DNA from: an uncultured Desulfuromonadales bacterium
GTDB taxonomy: Bacteria > Desulfobacterota > Desulfuromonadia > Desulfuromonadales > Geopsychrobacteraceae
Assembly: GCA_945787295.1 (NCBI GenBank)
Contig: CALZHQ010000083.1
Span: forward strand, 1-30,074
Direction: 5' to 3'
Length of the DNA: 30,074 nucleotides
Below are positions 18,007 through 25,950 of the stretch, one piece after another. A program made the translations under genes and the position numbers. The notes beneath the pieces were generated by a model. That model saw nothing but the letters and a program-made list of their open reading frames with translations, was not told the DNA's origin and ran no database searches. The number at the start of each line of letters is the position of its first letter. The stretch's first letter is position 1.

Positions 18007-20374
18007 CCAGCACGTCGGGGCGCAAGTCTATCTGTTCTTCACGGCCCTTTTTCAGCCGGGTCGTCAGCACCTGCTCGGCCTCAAGAAAGCTGATGATCCG
18101 CTCGGTCAGGTCGGACGGAACCGGTCGCGGCAACGGCACCCGGTAACGGGTTGCTGCCAACGATGCCGAAGGTGAAGGAGATCTCCAGGGGATCACGGCC
18201 CCTTCAATAACATTGAACCCCTCAGGAAGTTGAACATTCAAGCCATCAATCAGTTGACTCACAGCCATCGGTCGTACTAATTCCAGGTCAACCAGCTCGG
18301 CTTCGCTCGCCACCCCCATCGGCAAAGCCTCCAGATAGGAGATCTTCGGCGTGGGGTGAAAACCATTGGAAAAACGGATCGGCAGCCCGGCGCGACGCAC
18401 CGCTCGCTGGAACATGGTCAGATACTCCAGATGGCCGACCATCCGCGCCCGACCACGCTTGGTCAGCTTGAGCCGCACCCGGGTCAACTCCTCTTGCTGC
18501 GCTTCAGCAGCAGACGGCTCAACTTCGGGCAGTGGTGGCAGATGTGCGGCATCGGTCAACTGCATGCGCAGAGCCTCGAAGTCACAAACCCCACAGGCAT
18601 GACAGTCGCCGCTACGACAATCGGCAGTCGCCGCACACTCCAGCGCCTTTCCCCGCTCCTGCCAGAAAAACTTTTTCGGCAAGCCGCAGTCGATATGCTC
18701 CCAGGGCAGGATTTCGTCCTTCTCCCGCTGGCGCAGATACCAGGTCGGATCGATAGCACAATCGATAAAAGCCTGCGACCATTTTTCAAAATCGAAATGT
18801 TCACGCCAGCCATCGAAACGGCAGCCGAGTTCGACCGCCCGCTCCAGAACTGCCGATAAGCGCCGGTCGCCACGGGCGAAAACTCCTTCAAGAAAAGAGA
18901 GCTGCGCTTCGTGATACTTGAAACGAAGCTTCTTATTTCTCAAACCATCGCGCAGCAGTTCCTGCTTGCGCAGCGTTTCGCCGATGCCGATCTGCGCTTC
19001 CCACTGGAAGGGCGTGTGCGGCTTGGGGACGAAGGTCGAAACCGCAACATTGACATCGTTGCCGCCGGTCCCTTTACCGCTCCGTTTGACCTGGGCCGCC
19101 AGCTCGATCAGCGCCTGCAGGTCTTCATCCGTCTCGGTTGGCAGGCCCATCATGAAATACAGCTTGATCAATCGCCAGCCGAGCCGATAGGCGTTGCCGG
19201 TGGTTTCGAGGAGATCGGCCTCGCTGATCCCCTTATTGATCACCGCCCGCAACCGCTCACTGCCCGCTTCCGGTGCCAGAGTAAAACCGGTTTTGCGCAC
19301 CTTCTTCACCTCTTCCATCAGCTCTTCGGTCAGCGAGCCGACCCGCAGGCTCGGCAGCGACACCGCCACTCGGTCATCGGCATGCTCAGCCATCAGAGTA
19401 CTGAGCAGAGGTTCGATACAGCTATAATCCCCGGTCGACAGTGACAGCAGGGAAATCTCTTCGTAGCCGGAATTCTCCAGCGCCGAGTTCACCAGTTCAC
19501 GAATTTTCTCCGGACTGCGCTCCCGTACCGGTCGGTAAATATAACCGGCCTGGCAAAAGCGACAACCGCGGGTGCAGCCGCGGGCGATCTCCAGCGCCAC
19601 CCGGTTGTGTACCGTCTGCATGAACGGAATGATCGGCCTGGTCGGGAACGGTGCTGTTTCAAGATCGGTCAGGAAACGCCGCTTAACCTTCTCGTAACCC
19701 TTTTGCAGCGAGGTAATTTTGGTCACTGAACCGTCCTGTTGATAGCTGACGGCAAAAAAACCCGGCACATAAAAACCCTCACGGGTCGTCAAATGCTCCA
19801 GCAACTGCTGCCGGTTCCAACCGTCCTGCTTGCTGCGTCGCACCGCTTCCGCCAGTTCGACAATCGCTTCTTCGCCATCGCCGATCAGCGCCACATCAAA
19901 GAAATCGGCCAGCGGTTCCGGATTGTAGGCACAGGGGCCTCCCACCACGATCAGTGGTGCCCCCTCACTACGCTGCTCCCGCCTTAGCGGTAAACCGGAA
20001 AGCTGCAGCATCCCCAGCAGATTGGTGTAGCTGAGTTCGTACTGCAGGGTAAAACCGATGATATCGAAATCGGCCAGCGGCCGGTTTGATTCGAGGGAAC
20101 AGAGCGGCTGATCATTCTCCTCCAGCCACTGCGCCATATCAGCCCAGGGCGCGTAAACCCGTTCGGCCGCAGCCCAATCAAGATTATTGAGAATATGATA
20201 AAGAATCGGAAAGCCGATATGGCTCATCCCGACTTCGTAGACATCGGGGAACGCCAACGCCATGCGAACCTCGATCCCCACGTCCGCCTTGCAGACCGAA
20301 CCGAGTTCGCCGCCTAAATAGCGAGAAGGACGGGTAACTCGTGTCAGCGCATCTGTCTGATCATTTCTAGCCAA
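17996..20374 (-). CDS. B12-binding radical SAM protein fused to DUF2344 (TIGR03960 + TIGR03936), C-terminus frameshifted
   Basis: The product as read has 792 residues. The N-terminal B12-binding-like domain (about 20-180) shows FPDVYEVGMSHIG and LIVVGGPCAYNPEP. The radical SAM domain (about 255-470) has the cluster motif RGCTRGCRFC (C267, C271, C274), SLSTGDYSCIEPL, and VAVSTFVPKPHTPFQW. A cysteine-rich patch (about 590-605, CRSGDCHACGVC) precedes the DUF2344 domain (about 630 to the end), which starts VRLKLTKRGRARMVGHLEYL. Both parts are commonly fused in deltaproteobacteria and sit beside RNase G, so a role in RNA modification is often guessed, but the reaction is unknown. Start TTG 20374 has AGGTG close upstream. 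The last 60 or so residues are in another frame (separate entry); the full protein would be about 850 residues. Confidence 0.88.
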   Translation of the reverse strand: MARNDQTDALTRVTRPSRYLGGELGSVCKADVGIEVRMALAFPDVYEVGMSHIGFPILYHILNNLDWAAAERVYAPWADMAQWLEENDQPLCSLESNRPLADFDIIGFTLQYELSYTNLLGMLQLSGLPLRREQRSEGAPLIVVGGPCAYNPEPLADFFDVALIGDGEEAIVELAEAVRRSKQDGWNRQQLLEHLTTREGFYVPGFFAVSYQQDGSVTKITSLQKGYEKVKRRFLTDLETAPFPTRPIIPFMQTVHNRVALEIARGCTRGCRFCQAGYIYRPVRERSPEKIRELVNSALENSGYEEISLLSLSTGDYSCIEPLLSTLMAEHADDRVAVSLPSLRVGSLTEELMEEVKKVRKTGFTLAPEAGSERLRAVINKGISEADLLETTGNAYRLGWRLIKLYFMMGLPTETDEDLQALIELAAQVKRSGKGTGGNDVNVAVSTFVPKPHTPFQWEAQIGIGETLRKQELLRDGLRNKKLRFKYHEAQLSFLEGVFARGDRRLSAVLERAVELGCRFDGWREHFDFEKWSQAFIDCAIDPTWYLRQREKDEILPWEHIDCGLPKKFFWQERGKALECAATADCRSGDCHACGVCDFEALRMQLTDAAHLPPLPEVEPSAAEAQQEELTRVRLKLTKRGRARMVGHLEYLTMFQRAVRRAGLPIRFSNGFHPTPKISYLEALPMGVASEAELVDLELVRPMAVSQLIDGLNVQLPEGFNVIEGAVIPWRSPSPSASLAATRYRVPLPRPVPSDLTERIISFLEAEQVLTTRLKKGREEQIDLRPDVLERR

Positions 20375-20403
20375 AAAAACACCTATTCCGAAAGCTGAAA
20401 AAA

Positions 20404-20422
20404 GGGTGCTAAATTAGCACCC
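20404..20422 (-). terminator. Intrinsic terminator or attenuator before the radical SAM gene
   Basis: On the minus strand GGGTGCTAA pairs with TTAGCACCC across one base and is followed by TTTTTT. It lies about 190 bp past the J-domain gene stop and only about 30 bp before the TTG start of the radical SAM gene. It either ends the J-domain transcript or, since little room remains for a separate promoter, acts as an attenuator in the leader of the radical SAM/RNase G operon. Confidence 0.75.
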
Positions 20423-20494
20423 CCGGCATTTCAACACAAGCGATTTAAAAGGTTTTTCCCCGCTCCTCCACCAGCATTTCCAGGGCGGGTCAAA

Positions 20495-20592
20495 AAGGTA
20501 TCAGCTGCAAGGCTTGCGAAACCGGAGCCATGAGGCCTAGCAGCGCTAAGCCGATTGGCGAGGATTGAGCGTTACGCCGCAGATGGTGCCTT
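20495..20592. repeat. MITE-like element with imperfect terminal inverted repeats
   Basis: The left end AAGGTATCAGCTGC (20495-20508) matches the reverse complement of the right end GCAGATGGTGCCTT (20579-20592) at 11 of 14 positions. The 98 bp between and including them are GC-rich and non-coding, with further internal pairing (TGCAAGGCTTGCGA). The form suggests a small non-autonomous repeat or a structured RNA. I have a loose memory of similar intergenic repeats in Desulfuromonadales genomes, which I cannot verify here. Confidence 0.45.
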
Positions 20593-20608
20593 GGGGCCGC
20601 CCCTTCTA

Positions 20609-20902
20609 TTACACGTTTTCGCCCCAGGGTTTTTCAGACCAAAACTGCTCCCGCAGCCGCTCCTCCGGGTACTGCTCCAGAAACTGTTCCCGGGAAAAAT
20701 CGAAACAATAATCGCCGACATATTCACTCAATATTTTATAAGCGGCATTAATCCGCCTGATCTTCTCGCCATCCGCATGTTCACCTTTATCGGGATGATA
20801 ACGCCGCACCAACTGACGATGCCGTTCGCGAATCTTCTTCCAGGTTGTCGCCGCAGGCAGGTCAAATTCGTTCAACGCAGCCTGTAGATCTTCATAGGTC
20901 AT
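20609..20902 (-). CDS. Small J-domain (DnaJ-like) protein
   Basis: The product is 97 residues and mostly a J-domain: TWKKIRERHRQLVRRYHPDKG contains the HPD motif (H36-P37-D38), and IRRINAAYKILSEYV is helix III. A short tail with FSREQFLEQYPEERLREQF follows. J-domains stimulate the ATPase of an Hsp70 partner; there is no G/F region or zinc finger, so this is a class C type co-chaperone whose client is unknown. I chose ATG 20902 because GGGGAGGGTGCT lies just upstream; the frame extends far upstream, but that part is antisense to radA. It is divergent from radA. Downstream come the MITE-like element and a terminator. Confidence 0.85.
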   Translation of the reverse strand: MTYEDLQAALNEFDLPAATTWKKIRERHRQLVRRYHPDKGEHADGEKIRRINAAYKILSEYVGDYCFDFSREQFLEQYPEERLREQFWSEKPWGENV

Positions 20903-21076
20903 AGCACCCTCCCCGGGCGGCACAATACAAGGCCTATATTGTGATTTCTCCTGAGTATACCTCAGCTGAAAATCAGGCAAAAGGGAACATCTCCGGCAAT
21001 TGACAGTCTGCTCCCTTTCAGCATAGGATGACCGCTTGTTTTGACTTTCAGAAACCTGATCAGCAACGGAGCGGCC
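20903..21076. promoter_or_regulatory. Divergent promoter region, J-domain gene and radA
   Basis: A 174-bp region separates two divergent starts, so promoters for both must be here. A T/A-rich portion near 20935-20985 fits. I could not define the boxes. Confidence 0.4.
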
Positions 21077-22432
21077 GTGGCCAAAGCGAAAACGATTTTC
21101 AGCTGTCAACAGTGCGGTTTTCAAAGCCCCAAATGGCTCGGCAAATGTCCTGACTGCCAACAGTGGAACAGCCTGGTCGAGGAACAGCCGGTCACAGCAA
21201 GCAACCACAGCCGATCCCTGGCCGCTCCGGGCAAACCACAGAAAATCTCCGAAATCACCAGTCGCGAAGAAGATCGCCTGCGTTGCGGCATTAGCGAACT
21301 CGACCGCACCCTCGGTGGCGGCGTGGTGCCCGGTTCCTTGATTCTGGTCGGTGGCGATCCCGGCATCGGCAAATCGACCCTGCTGCTGCAGGCAACCGAC
21401 CACCTCGCTCGGCAGGGGACCGTCCTTTATGTGACCGCTGAAGAATCGGTCCGGCAGGTGAAACTGCGCGGCGAACGGCTCGGCGTCAAAGCGGATAAAC
21501 TCTTCCTGCTGGCGGAGACCTCCCTGGAACAGATCAAGGCCCGGATCAAGGAATTGAAGCCCGATTTCCTGGTCATCGACTCGATCCAGACCATTTTCAC
21601 CAACAGCATCGAGTCAGCTCCCGGCAGCGTCAGCCAGGTCCGCGAATGTACCGGCCAGCTGATGATTCAGGCCAAGGGCGACGGGCTACCGACCTTTCTG
21701 GTCGGGCACGTCACTAAAGACGGAGCCATCGCCGGACCGCGAGTGCTGGAACATATGGTCGACACGGTCCTCTATTTTGAAGGTGATCCCGGCCATCCTT
21801 ACCGGATATTGCGCGCGGTGAAAAATCGCTTCGGTTCAACCAACGAAATCGGCGTTTTCGAGATGCAGGAACAAGGCTTGCGCGAGGTCAGCAATCCCTC
21901 GGAACTGTTCCTCGCCGAACGGCCGGAAAAGAGTGCCGGCAGCGCCGTTGTGCCTTCGCTGGAAGGCAGCCGGCCGATTCTGGTCGAGCTGCAGGCACTG
22001 GTTTCGAGTAGCTCGTTCGGCACTCCGCAACGCACCGCCATCGGCATCGACCACAAACGGATTGCACTTTTGATCGCGATTCTGGAGAAGAAGGTCGAAC
22101 TGTCGCTGGGCGGACAGGATATCTTTCTCAATGTTGCCGGTGGCGTTCGGCTCGATGAGCCGGCGGTCGATCTGGGCGCGATTGCTGCGCTGGCGTCCAG
22201 TCATCTCAACAAAGCCATCGATCCACAAACGGTGCTGTTCGGTGAAGTCGGCCTGACCGGCGAGGTACGGGCCGTTTCACAACCTGAACTGCGGGTCAAG
22301 GAAGCTGCCCGGCTTGGCTTCAACCGCTGCGTGCTCCCCAAAAGCAGCCTGAAAAACCTTGAGGTGCCGGACGGCATGCACCTGATCGGGGTGCGCCATG
22401 CCAGCGAAGCGTTAGACGCTATTTTCATCTGA
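21077..22432 (+). CDS. radA: DNA repair protein RadA
   Basis: The product (451 residues) is a RecA-like ATPase that promotes branch migration during recombinational repair. The N-terminal C4 zinc finger (C10-x2-C13 ... C24-P-D-C27) is intact. The RecA-like core has the Walker A segment GGDPGIGKSTLL and the RadA-specific KNRFGST. The C-terminal Lon-protease-like domain contains VAGGVRLDEPAVDLGAIAAL and FGEVGLTGEVR. The length fits the family. I chose GTG 21077, which reads AKAKTIFSCQQCG and has GGAG just upstream; the frame reaches a TTG at 21041 without support. moaC follows after 16 bp, so they are probably co-transcribed. Confidence 0.95.
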   Translation: MAKAKTIFSCQQCGFQSPKWLGKCPDCQQWNSLVEEQPVTASNHSRSLAAPGKPQKISEITSREEDRLRCGISELDRTLGGGVVPGSLILVGGDPGIGKSTLLLQATDHLARQGTVLYVTAEESVRQVKLRGERLGVKADKLFLLAETSLEQIKARIKELKPDFLVIDSIQTIFTNSIESAPGSVSQVRECTGQLMIQAKGDGLPTFLVGHVTKDGAIAGPRVLEHMVDTVLYFEGDPGHPYRILRAVKNRFGSTNEIGVFEMQEQGLREVSNPSELFLAERPEKSAGSAVVPSLEGSRPILVELQALVSSSSFGTPQRTAIGIDHKRIALLIAILEKKVELSLGGQDIFLNVAGGVRLDEPAVDLGAIAALASSHLNKAIDPQTVLFGEVGLTGEVRAVSQPELRVKEAARLGFNRCVLPKSSLKNLEVPDGMHLIGVRHASEALDAIFI

Positions 22433-22448
22433 ACTGGAGACTTAGAAA

Positions 22449-22931
22449 ATGTCTGATAAACTGACTCATTTCGACCAGAACGGCAAAGCAATCATGGTTG
22501 ACGTCGGCGATAAAACCGCCAGCAAACGCGAAGCTTTAGCCACCGGCGAAGTTCGGATGCAGCCGGAAACCCTGAAACGGATTCTCGACCGCAAAGTGGA
22601 AAAGGGAGATGTTTTCGGCGTCGCCCGGCTTGCGGGGATTATGGGCGCCAAACAGACATCATCGCTGATACCCCTTTGCCACCCCTTGCCGCTAAGTTCG
22701 GTCGAAGTCGATTTTACCTGTGAGCCGGAACAGGGGCTGGTCCGCATCGGTGCCATCGCCAAGGTCACCGGCAATACCGGGGTGGAGATGGAAGCCTTGA
22801 CCGCAGTCTCGGTCGCCGCCCTGACGATCTACGATATGTGCAAGGCGGTCGACAAAGGGATGGAGATCGGCCAGATCTGCCTGCAGAAGAAAACCGGCGG
22901 CAAGAGCGGCACCTATGAGCGGCAGCAATAA
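22449..22931 (+). CDS. moaC: Cyclic pyranopterin monophosphate synthase MoaC
   Basis: The product (160 residues) catalyses the second step of molybdenum cofactor synthesis, closing the pyranopterin ring from the MoaA product in the cytoplasm. Family segments are all present: [16 protein letters not shown] (about 16-31), [19 protein letters not shown] (about 52-70), [16 protein letters not shown] (about 73-88), [20 protein letters not shown] (about 107-126) and [10 protein letters not shown] (about 129-138) with the catalytic lysine. The length is standard. It stands 16 bp after radA and 66 bp before the membrane protein. No other moa genes are in the window. GGAG about nine bases upstream supports the ATG at 22449. 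Confidence 0.96.
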   Translation: MSDKLTHFDQNGKAIMVDVGDKTASKREALATGEVRMQPETLKRILDRKVEKGDVFGVARLAGIMGAKQTSSLIPLCHPLPLSSVEVDFTCEPEQGLVRIGAIAKVTGNTGVEMEALTAVSVAALTIYDMCKAVDKGMEIGQICLQKKTGGKSGTYERQQ

Positions 22932-22997
22932 GATTGGCAAAAACTCACAAAGTCTGGTAAATTCAACTCTGCTTTTTACAGCATTGATCGGAAACCG

Positions 22998-23519
22998 ATG
23001 GAAACACATACCTTCAGCATTCGCAAAAGCTTCCTGATCCCCTTGGGATTGGTCGTTTTGCTGACCCTGATCCTGCTGATCAGCTGCCTGTTTCTTCAAG
23101 TTCCGCTGGCAAAAACCCTGATCCTGGCAACCCTTTTGCTGCCGGCAATTTATTTATTTGTCGAAAGCAGTCTGCGGCGGATCATCATTGCCGACGATGG
23201 CGTCCAGATCAACAAACTGCTGCGCAACAAAAAGATCAGCTTTGCCGACATGACTGCTATTGATACGGTTCTGGTTCGCAAACGTGCCTTTATCAGTCTC
23301 AGCAGCGAAGCGGACTTCATCATTTTTTCCAACAGCTACAACAACTTCGGCCAACTGCTTAAAGAACTGCTGGCCAAAGCTCCGCAAGCGGTGATCAGCG
23401 AAGAGACCAGACAGATGGCTGCCAATCCACCGGAAAAAAGCAGCGATGTTTTTTCTGCCTGGTTGGCCGTTGCCGTGCTTGTGCTGATTATTTATGTACA
23501 ATTGAGGGGCGCATTTTAA
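22998..23519 (+). CDS. Bacterial PH-domain-like membrane protein
   Basis: The product is 173 residues. Two membrane segments near the N-terminus (about 12-32 and 37-57) are followed by a soluble domain (about 60-145) with RRIIIADDGVQINKLLRNKKISF and FISLSSEADFIIFSNS. This pattern resembles the bacterial PH-like fold seen in many small membrane proteins. A third membrane segment is at the C-terminus (about 150-170, AWLAVAVLVLIIYVQL). I cannot assign a function. Its spacing (about 65 bp after moaC, about 60 bp before the DksA-type gene) suggests one transcript from radA to the terminator at 23958. The start is ATG 22998; the upstream GATCGGAAACCG is a modest ribosome site. Confidence 0.7.
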   Translation: METHTFSIRKSFLIPLGLVVLLTLILLISCLFLQVPLAKTLILATLLLPAIYLFVESSLRRIIIADDGVQINKLLRNKKISFADMTAIDTVLVRKRAFISLSSEADFIIFSNSYNNFGQLLKELLAKAPQAVISEETRQMAANPPEKSSDVFSAWLAVAVLVLIIYVQLRGAF

Positions 23520-23581
23520 GCGCCAGTTGGGTTATCATAGCAGCTATGTTTATTTGACTGCTGCCTGCAAGGATGTGTGCT

Positions 23582-23938
23582 ATGGAAGAAACTATTTTGG
23601 CTGAATTCAAAAATCTGCTCCAAGGACAGATGGATGACCTGCTGCAGAACGCAGGGGAAACCGTTTCGGAAATGACCGAGGAAAAAACCAATTTCCCCGA
23701 TCCGACCGATCGAGCCGCGCTGGAGTCGGACAGAAATTTCGAACTGCGCATCCGCGATCGCGAACGCAAGCTGATCAACAAGATCCGTCAGGCCCTCGAA
23801 CGGATCGACGACGGCAGCTTCGGTCTCTGCGACAGTTGTGAAGAACCGATCAGCGTCGAACGGTTACGTGCCCGACCGGTCACGACCCTCTGCATCGAAT
23901 GCAAAACCGAAGAAGAACGGCAAGAGCGGATCGGTTAA
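23582..23938 (+). CDS. DksA/TraR-type zinc-finger transcription regulator
   Basis: The product (118 residues) has the DksA architecture. An N-terminal helix is followed by a coiled coil (about 45-80, LESDRNFELRIRDRERKLINKI) containing DPTDRAALE, and then the C4 zinc finger LCDSCEEPI ... TLCIECK (C-x2-C-x17-C-x2-C). Such proteins bind in the RNA polymerase secondary channel and, often with ppGpp, alter promoter choice. Among deltaproteobacterial DksA-like proteins this short form is common. I chose ATG 23582, with AAGGA about ten bases upstream; the ATG at 23573 sits too near that site. The gene ends before a strong terminator (23958), the likely end of the radA unit. Confidence 0.9.
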   Translation: MEETILAEFKNLLQGQMDDLLQNAGETVSEMTEEKTNFPDPTDRAALESDRNFELRIRDRERKLINKIRQALERIDDGSFGLCDSCEEPISVERLRARPVTTLCIECKTEEERQERIG

Positions 23939-23957
23939 CAGATAACGCTATTTATCA

Positions 23958-23993
23958 GATCGGGAGCACAGGCATCGCCTGCGGCTCCCGATC
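23958..23993 (+). terminator. Intrinsic terminator after the DksA-type gene
   Basis: GATCGGGAGC pairs with GCTCCCGATC, with an inner CAGGC/GCCTG pairing, and is followed by TTTTGC. It closes the radA-moaC-DksA unit and separates it from the histidine kinase gene, whose start lies 35 bp further on. Confidence 0.85.
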
Positions 23994-24028
23994 TTTTGCA
24001 ACGCCAGCATCAACGGCAGGACGCCACC

Positions 24029-25909
24029 ATGGAATCGACCGACCGCCGCCTTGCCCAACTCACCCTGCTTTCACAGCTGGGGCAAGCTCTCAACTCTGTC
24101 ACCAGCCTTAATTCTCTCTGTACCGTCGTCTGTCATCTGCTGCTTGAGTACAGTGACGCCGAAGCGGTCATCATCCGCCCGCGGCTCTATGGCAATCCTC
24201 CACCCCAACCCTGCTATAGTGCCATCAATTCCAATGACCCAGCGCTGAAAATCTTTCTGCTGCAACAGGACAGTCAGCTTTGCAGTCAGGTGCTGCATCA
24301 GGGGCAAAGTCGTCTCCATACCCCCCTCTCCAGCCGTCAGGACCAGAAGCTGCCGACCTCGGTCTATTCCCTCCCGCTACGGGTCCACGACCGGAACTTC
24401 GGCACCCTCAGTTTCTTTGGAGACGCCCCAGAGGGGAATGCACCATTTAACCGTGAGCAGCAACAGCTGTTTCAGACCTGCGCCTTCCAGATTGCCCAGA
24501 CCTTTGAGCAGCTGGTGACCATGGCCCGGCTACGGCAGGTATCGACATCCGACTTCCGACGCCTGCAGGATCTGTCGCTGCTTTACCGAATCACCCAGCT
24601 GCTGCACAGCACCCTGTCACCCAACGAACTATTTCACCTGATCCTCTCACTGCTGGTCTCGCCTGACGGCGGTAGTTTCCATCGGGCCATGCTCTATATG
24701 GTCAATCCGCGCGGAGGAACCCTGCAGGGGATTCTCGGCGTCACTCGCGAAAGCGTCAGCTGGCTGTTGCCGGATGGGCTGCCACCGATTGGCGCCCCGC
24801 CGTTGCAGATCCCGGAAAACGCCCAGAAAGCACAGCGGGAAGCGCCTTTTTCCCGGGAAGTGATGCAGCAGCGTCTATCGATCGAAACCAGCAACAACTG
24901 TTTGGCGCGAGTCGCTCGTGAACAGAAAGCCCAACTGATCAATGAGTCGTTACTTGACGAGGAACTACCAGTCCCGATCTGTTGTCCCGGGGATCACGTC
25001 TGCGTGCCGCTCCTGAGCCGAGGTCGCACCCTCTGTGTTCTGGTCGTTGACAATAGCGACAGCGGTGAGCCGATCGATGCTGAACGCCTACGTTTTCTGG
25101 AAATGTTTGCCGGCCAGGCCGGCATTGCCCTCGACAACGCGCAGCTGCTGCAACGGGTCGAAACCGCCCACCGCAATCTCCGGGAAACCCAGGAACAACT
25201 GCTGCAACGGGAAAAGCTGGCAACCATCGGTGAAATGTCCGCCTCTATCGCTCATGAGCTAAAGAACCCGCTGGTTTCTGTCGGAGGATTTGCGCGCCGG
25301 TTGAGCAACACTCTCGATTCCGACAGTCCCGGGCATGAATATGCCAAGATCATTCAGCAGGAAACCGAGCGGCTGGAAAAAATGCTCGACAACATCCTCT
25401 CCTTCTCTAAGCAGCGCCTGCTCTGCATTCGTGAATACCGGCTTGAGGAGGTATTGGAAAAAACCATTATCCTGGAGGAAGAAAAACTCCAGCAGGCCGG
25501 CATTGAACTGCGGCTTGAGCTTGCGGAAGATTTACCGCTGATGCAGGGGGATGCCGAGCAACTGGAACAGGTCTTTATCAATCTGATTTCCAACGCCCGC
25601 CAGGCAATGCCGAATGGCGGCAGCATTCAGATCCATGCCAGCCATAGCCGGTTACGCGGAGAACCGGCGGTAAAAATAGATTTTCTCGATACCGGCGGCG
25701 GCATCCCGCCGAAAATGATGCGCAATATTTTCAACCCTTTCTTCACCACCAAAGAGGAAGGGACCGGGCTGGGGCTGCCAATCAGCCATCGGATCGTCGA
25801 ACATCACCAAGGAGAGATCGAAGCGATCAACACAGACGCCGGTGCCTGCTTCAGCATCATCCTACCGGCCCGCCTCAGTCACCGGACAGCTGACCCGATG
25901 GGCCATTAA
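24029..25909 (+). CDS. Soluble sensor histidine kinase with two GAF domains
   Basis: The product (626 residues) has no membrane segments, so it senses cytoplasmic signals. Two GAF-like domains (about 10-165 and 180-375) come first; the second ends with a coiled segment near QEQLLQREKLATIGE. The HisKA dimerisation domain has H409 in SIAHELKNPLVS. The ATPase domain (about 500-620) carries N-box NLISNARQAM, DTGGGIPP and GTGLGLPIS. It resembles NtrB-type kinases of Geobacter relatives. No response regulator adjoins; the orphan regulator at 15178 is of another type. ATG 24029 has AGGA eight bases upstream, and an earlier ATG at 23996 lies right after the terminator and is less likely. Two cysteines (CCPG, about 318-319) in the second GAF could be redox or ligand contacts, which is only a guess. 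Confidence 0.92.
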   Translation: MESTDRRLAQLTLLSQLGQALNSVTSLNSLCTVVCHLLLEYSDAEAVIIRPRLYGNPPPQPCYSAINSNDPALKIFLLQQDSQLCSQVLHQGQSRLHTPLSSRQDQKLPTSVYSLPLRVHDRNFGTLSFFGDAPEGNAPFNREQQQLFQTCAFQIAQTFEQLVTMARLRQVSTSDFRRLQDLSLLYRITQLLHSTLSPNELFHLILSLLVSPDGGSFHRAMLYMVNPRGGTLQGILGVTRESVSWLLPDGLPPIGAPPLQIPENAQKAQREAPFSREVMQQRLSIETSNNCLARVAREQKAQLINESLLDEELPVPICCPGDHVCVPLLSRGRTLCVLVVDNSDSGEPIDAERLRFLEMFAGQAGIALDNAQLLQRVETAHRNLRETQEQLLQREKLATIGEMSASIAHELKNPLVSVGGFARRLSNTLDSDSPGHEYAKIIQQETERLEKMLDNILSFSKQRLLCIREYRLEEVLEKTIILEEEKLQQAGIELRLELAEDLPLMQGDAEQLEQVFINLISNARQAMPNGGSIQIHASHSRLRGEPAVKIDFLDTGGGIPPKMMRNIFNPFFTTKEEGTGLGLPISHRIVEHHQGEIEAINTDAGACFSIILPARLSHRTADPMGH

Positions 25910-25950
25910 AAGCCTATCGACAAGACAGGTCCTTAGAAGAACAATTTAAA

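Noticed and set aside
20903..21403. N-terminal extension of the J-domain frame across the start of radA
   Set aside because: The extension is antisense to the conserved zinc finger of RadA. The ATG at 20902 has a good ribosome site and gives a normal J-domain.
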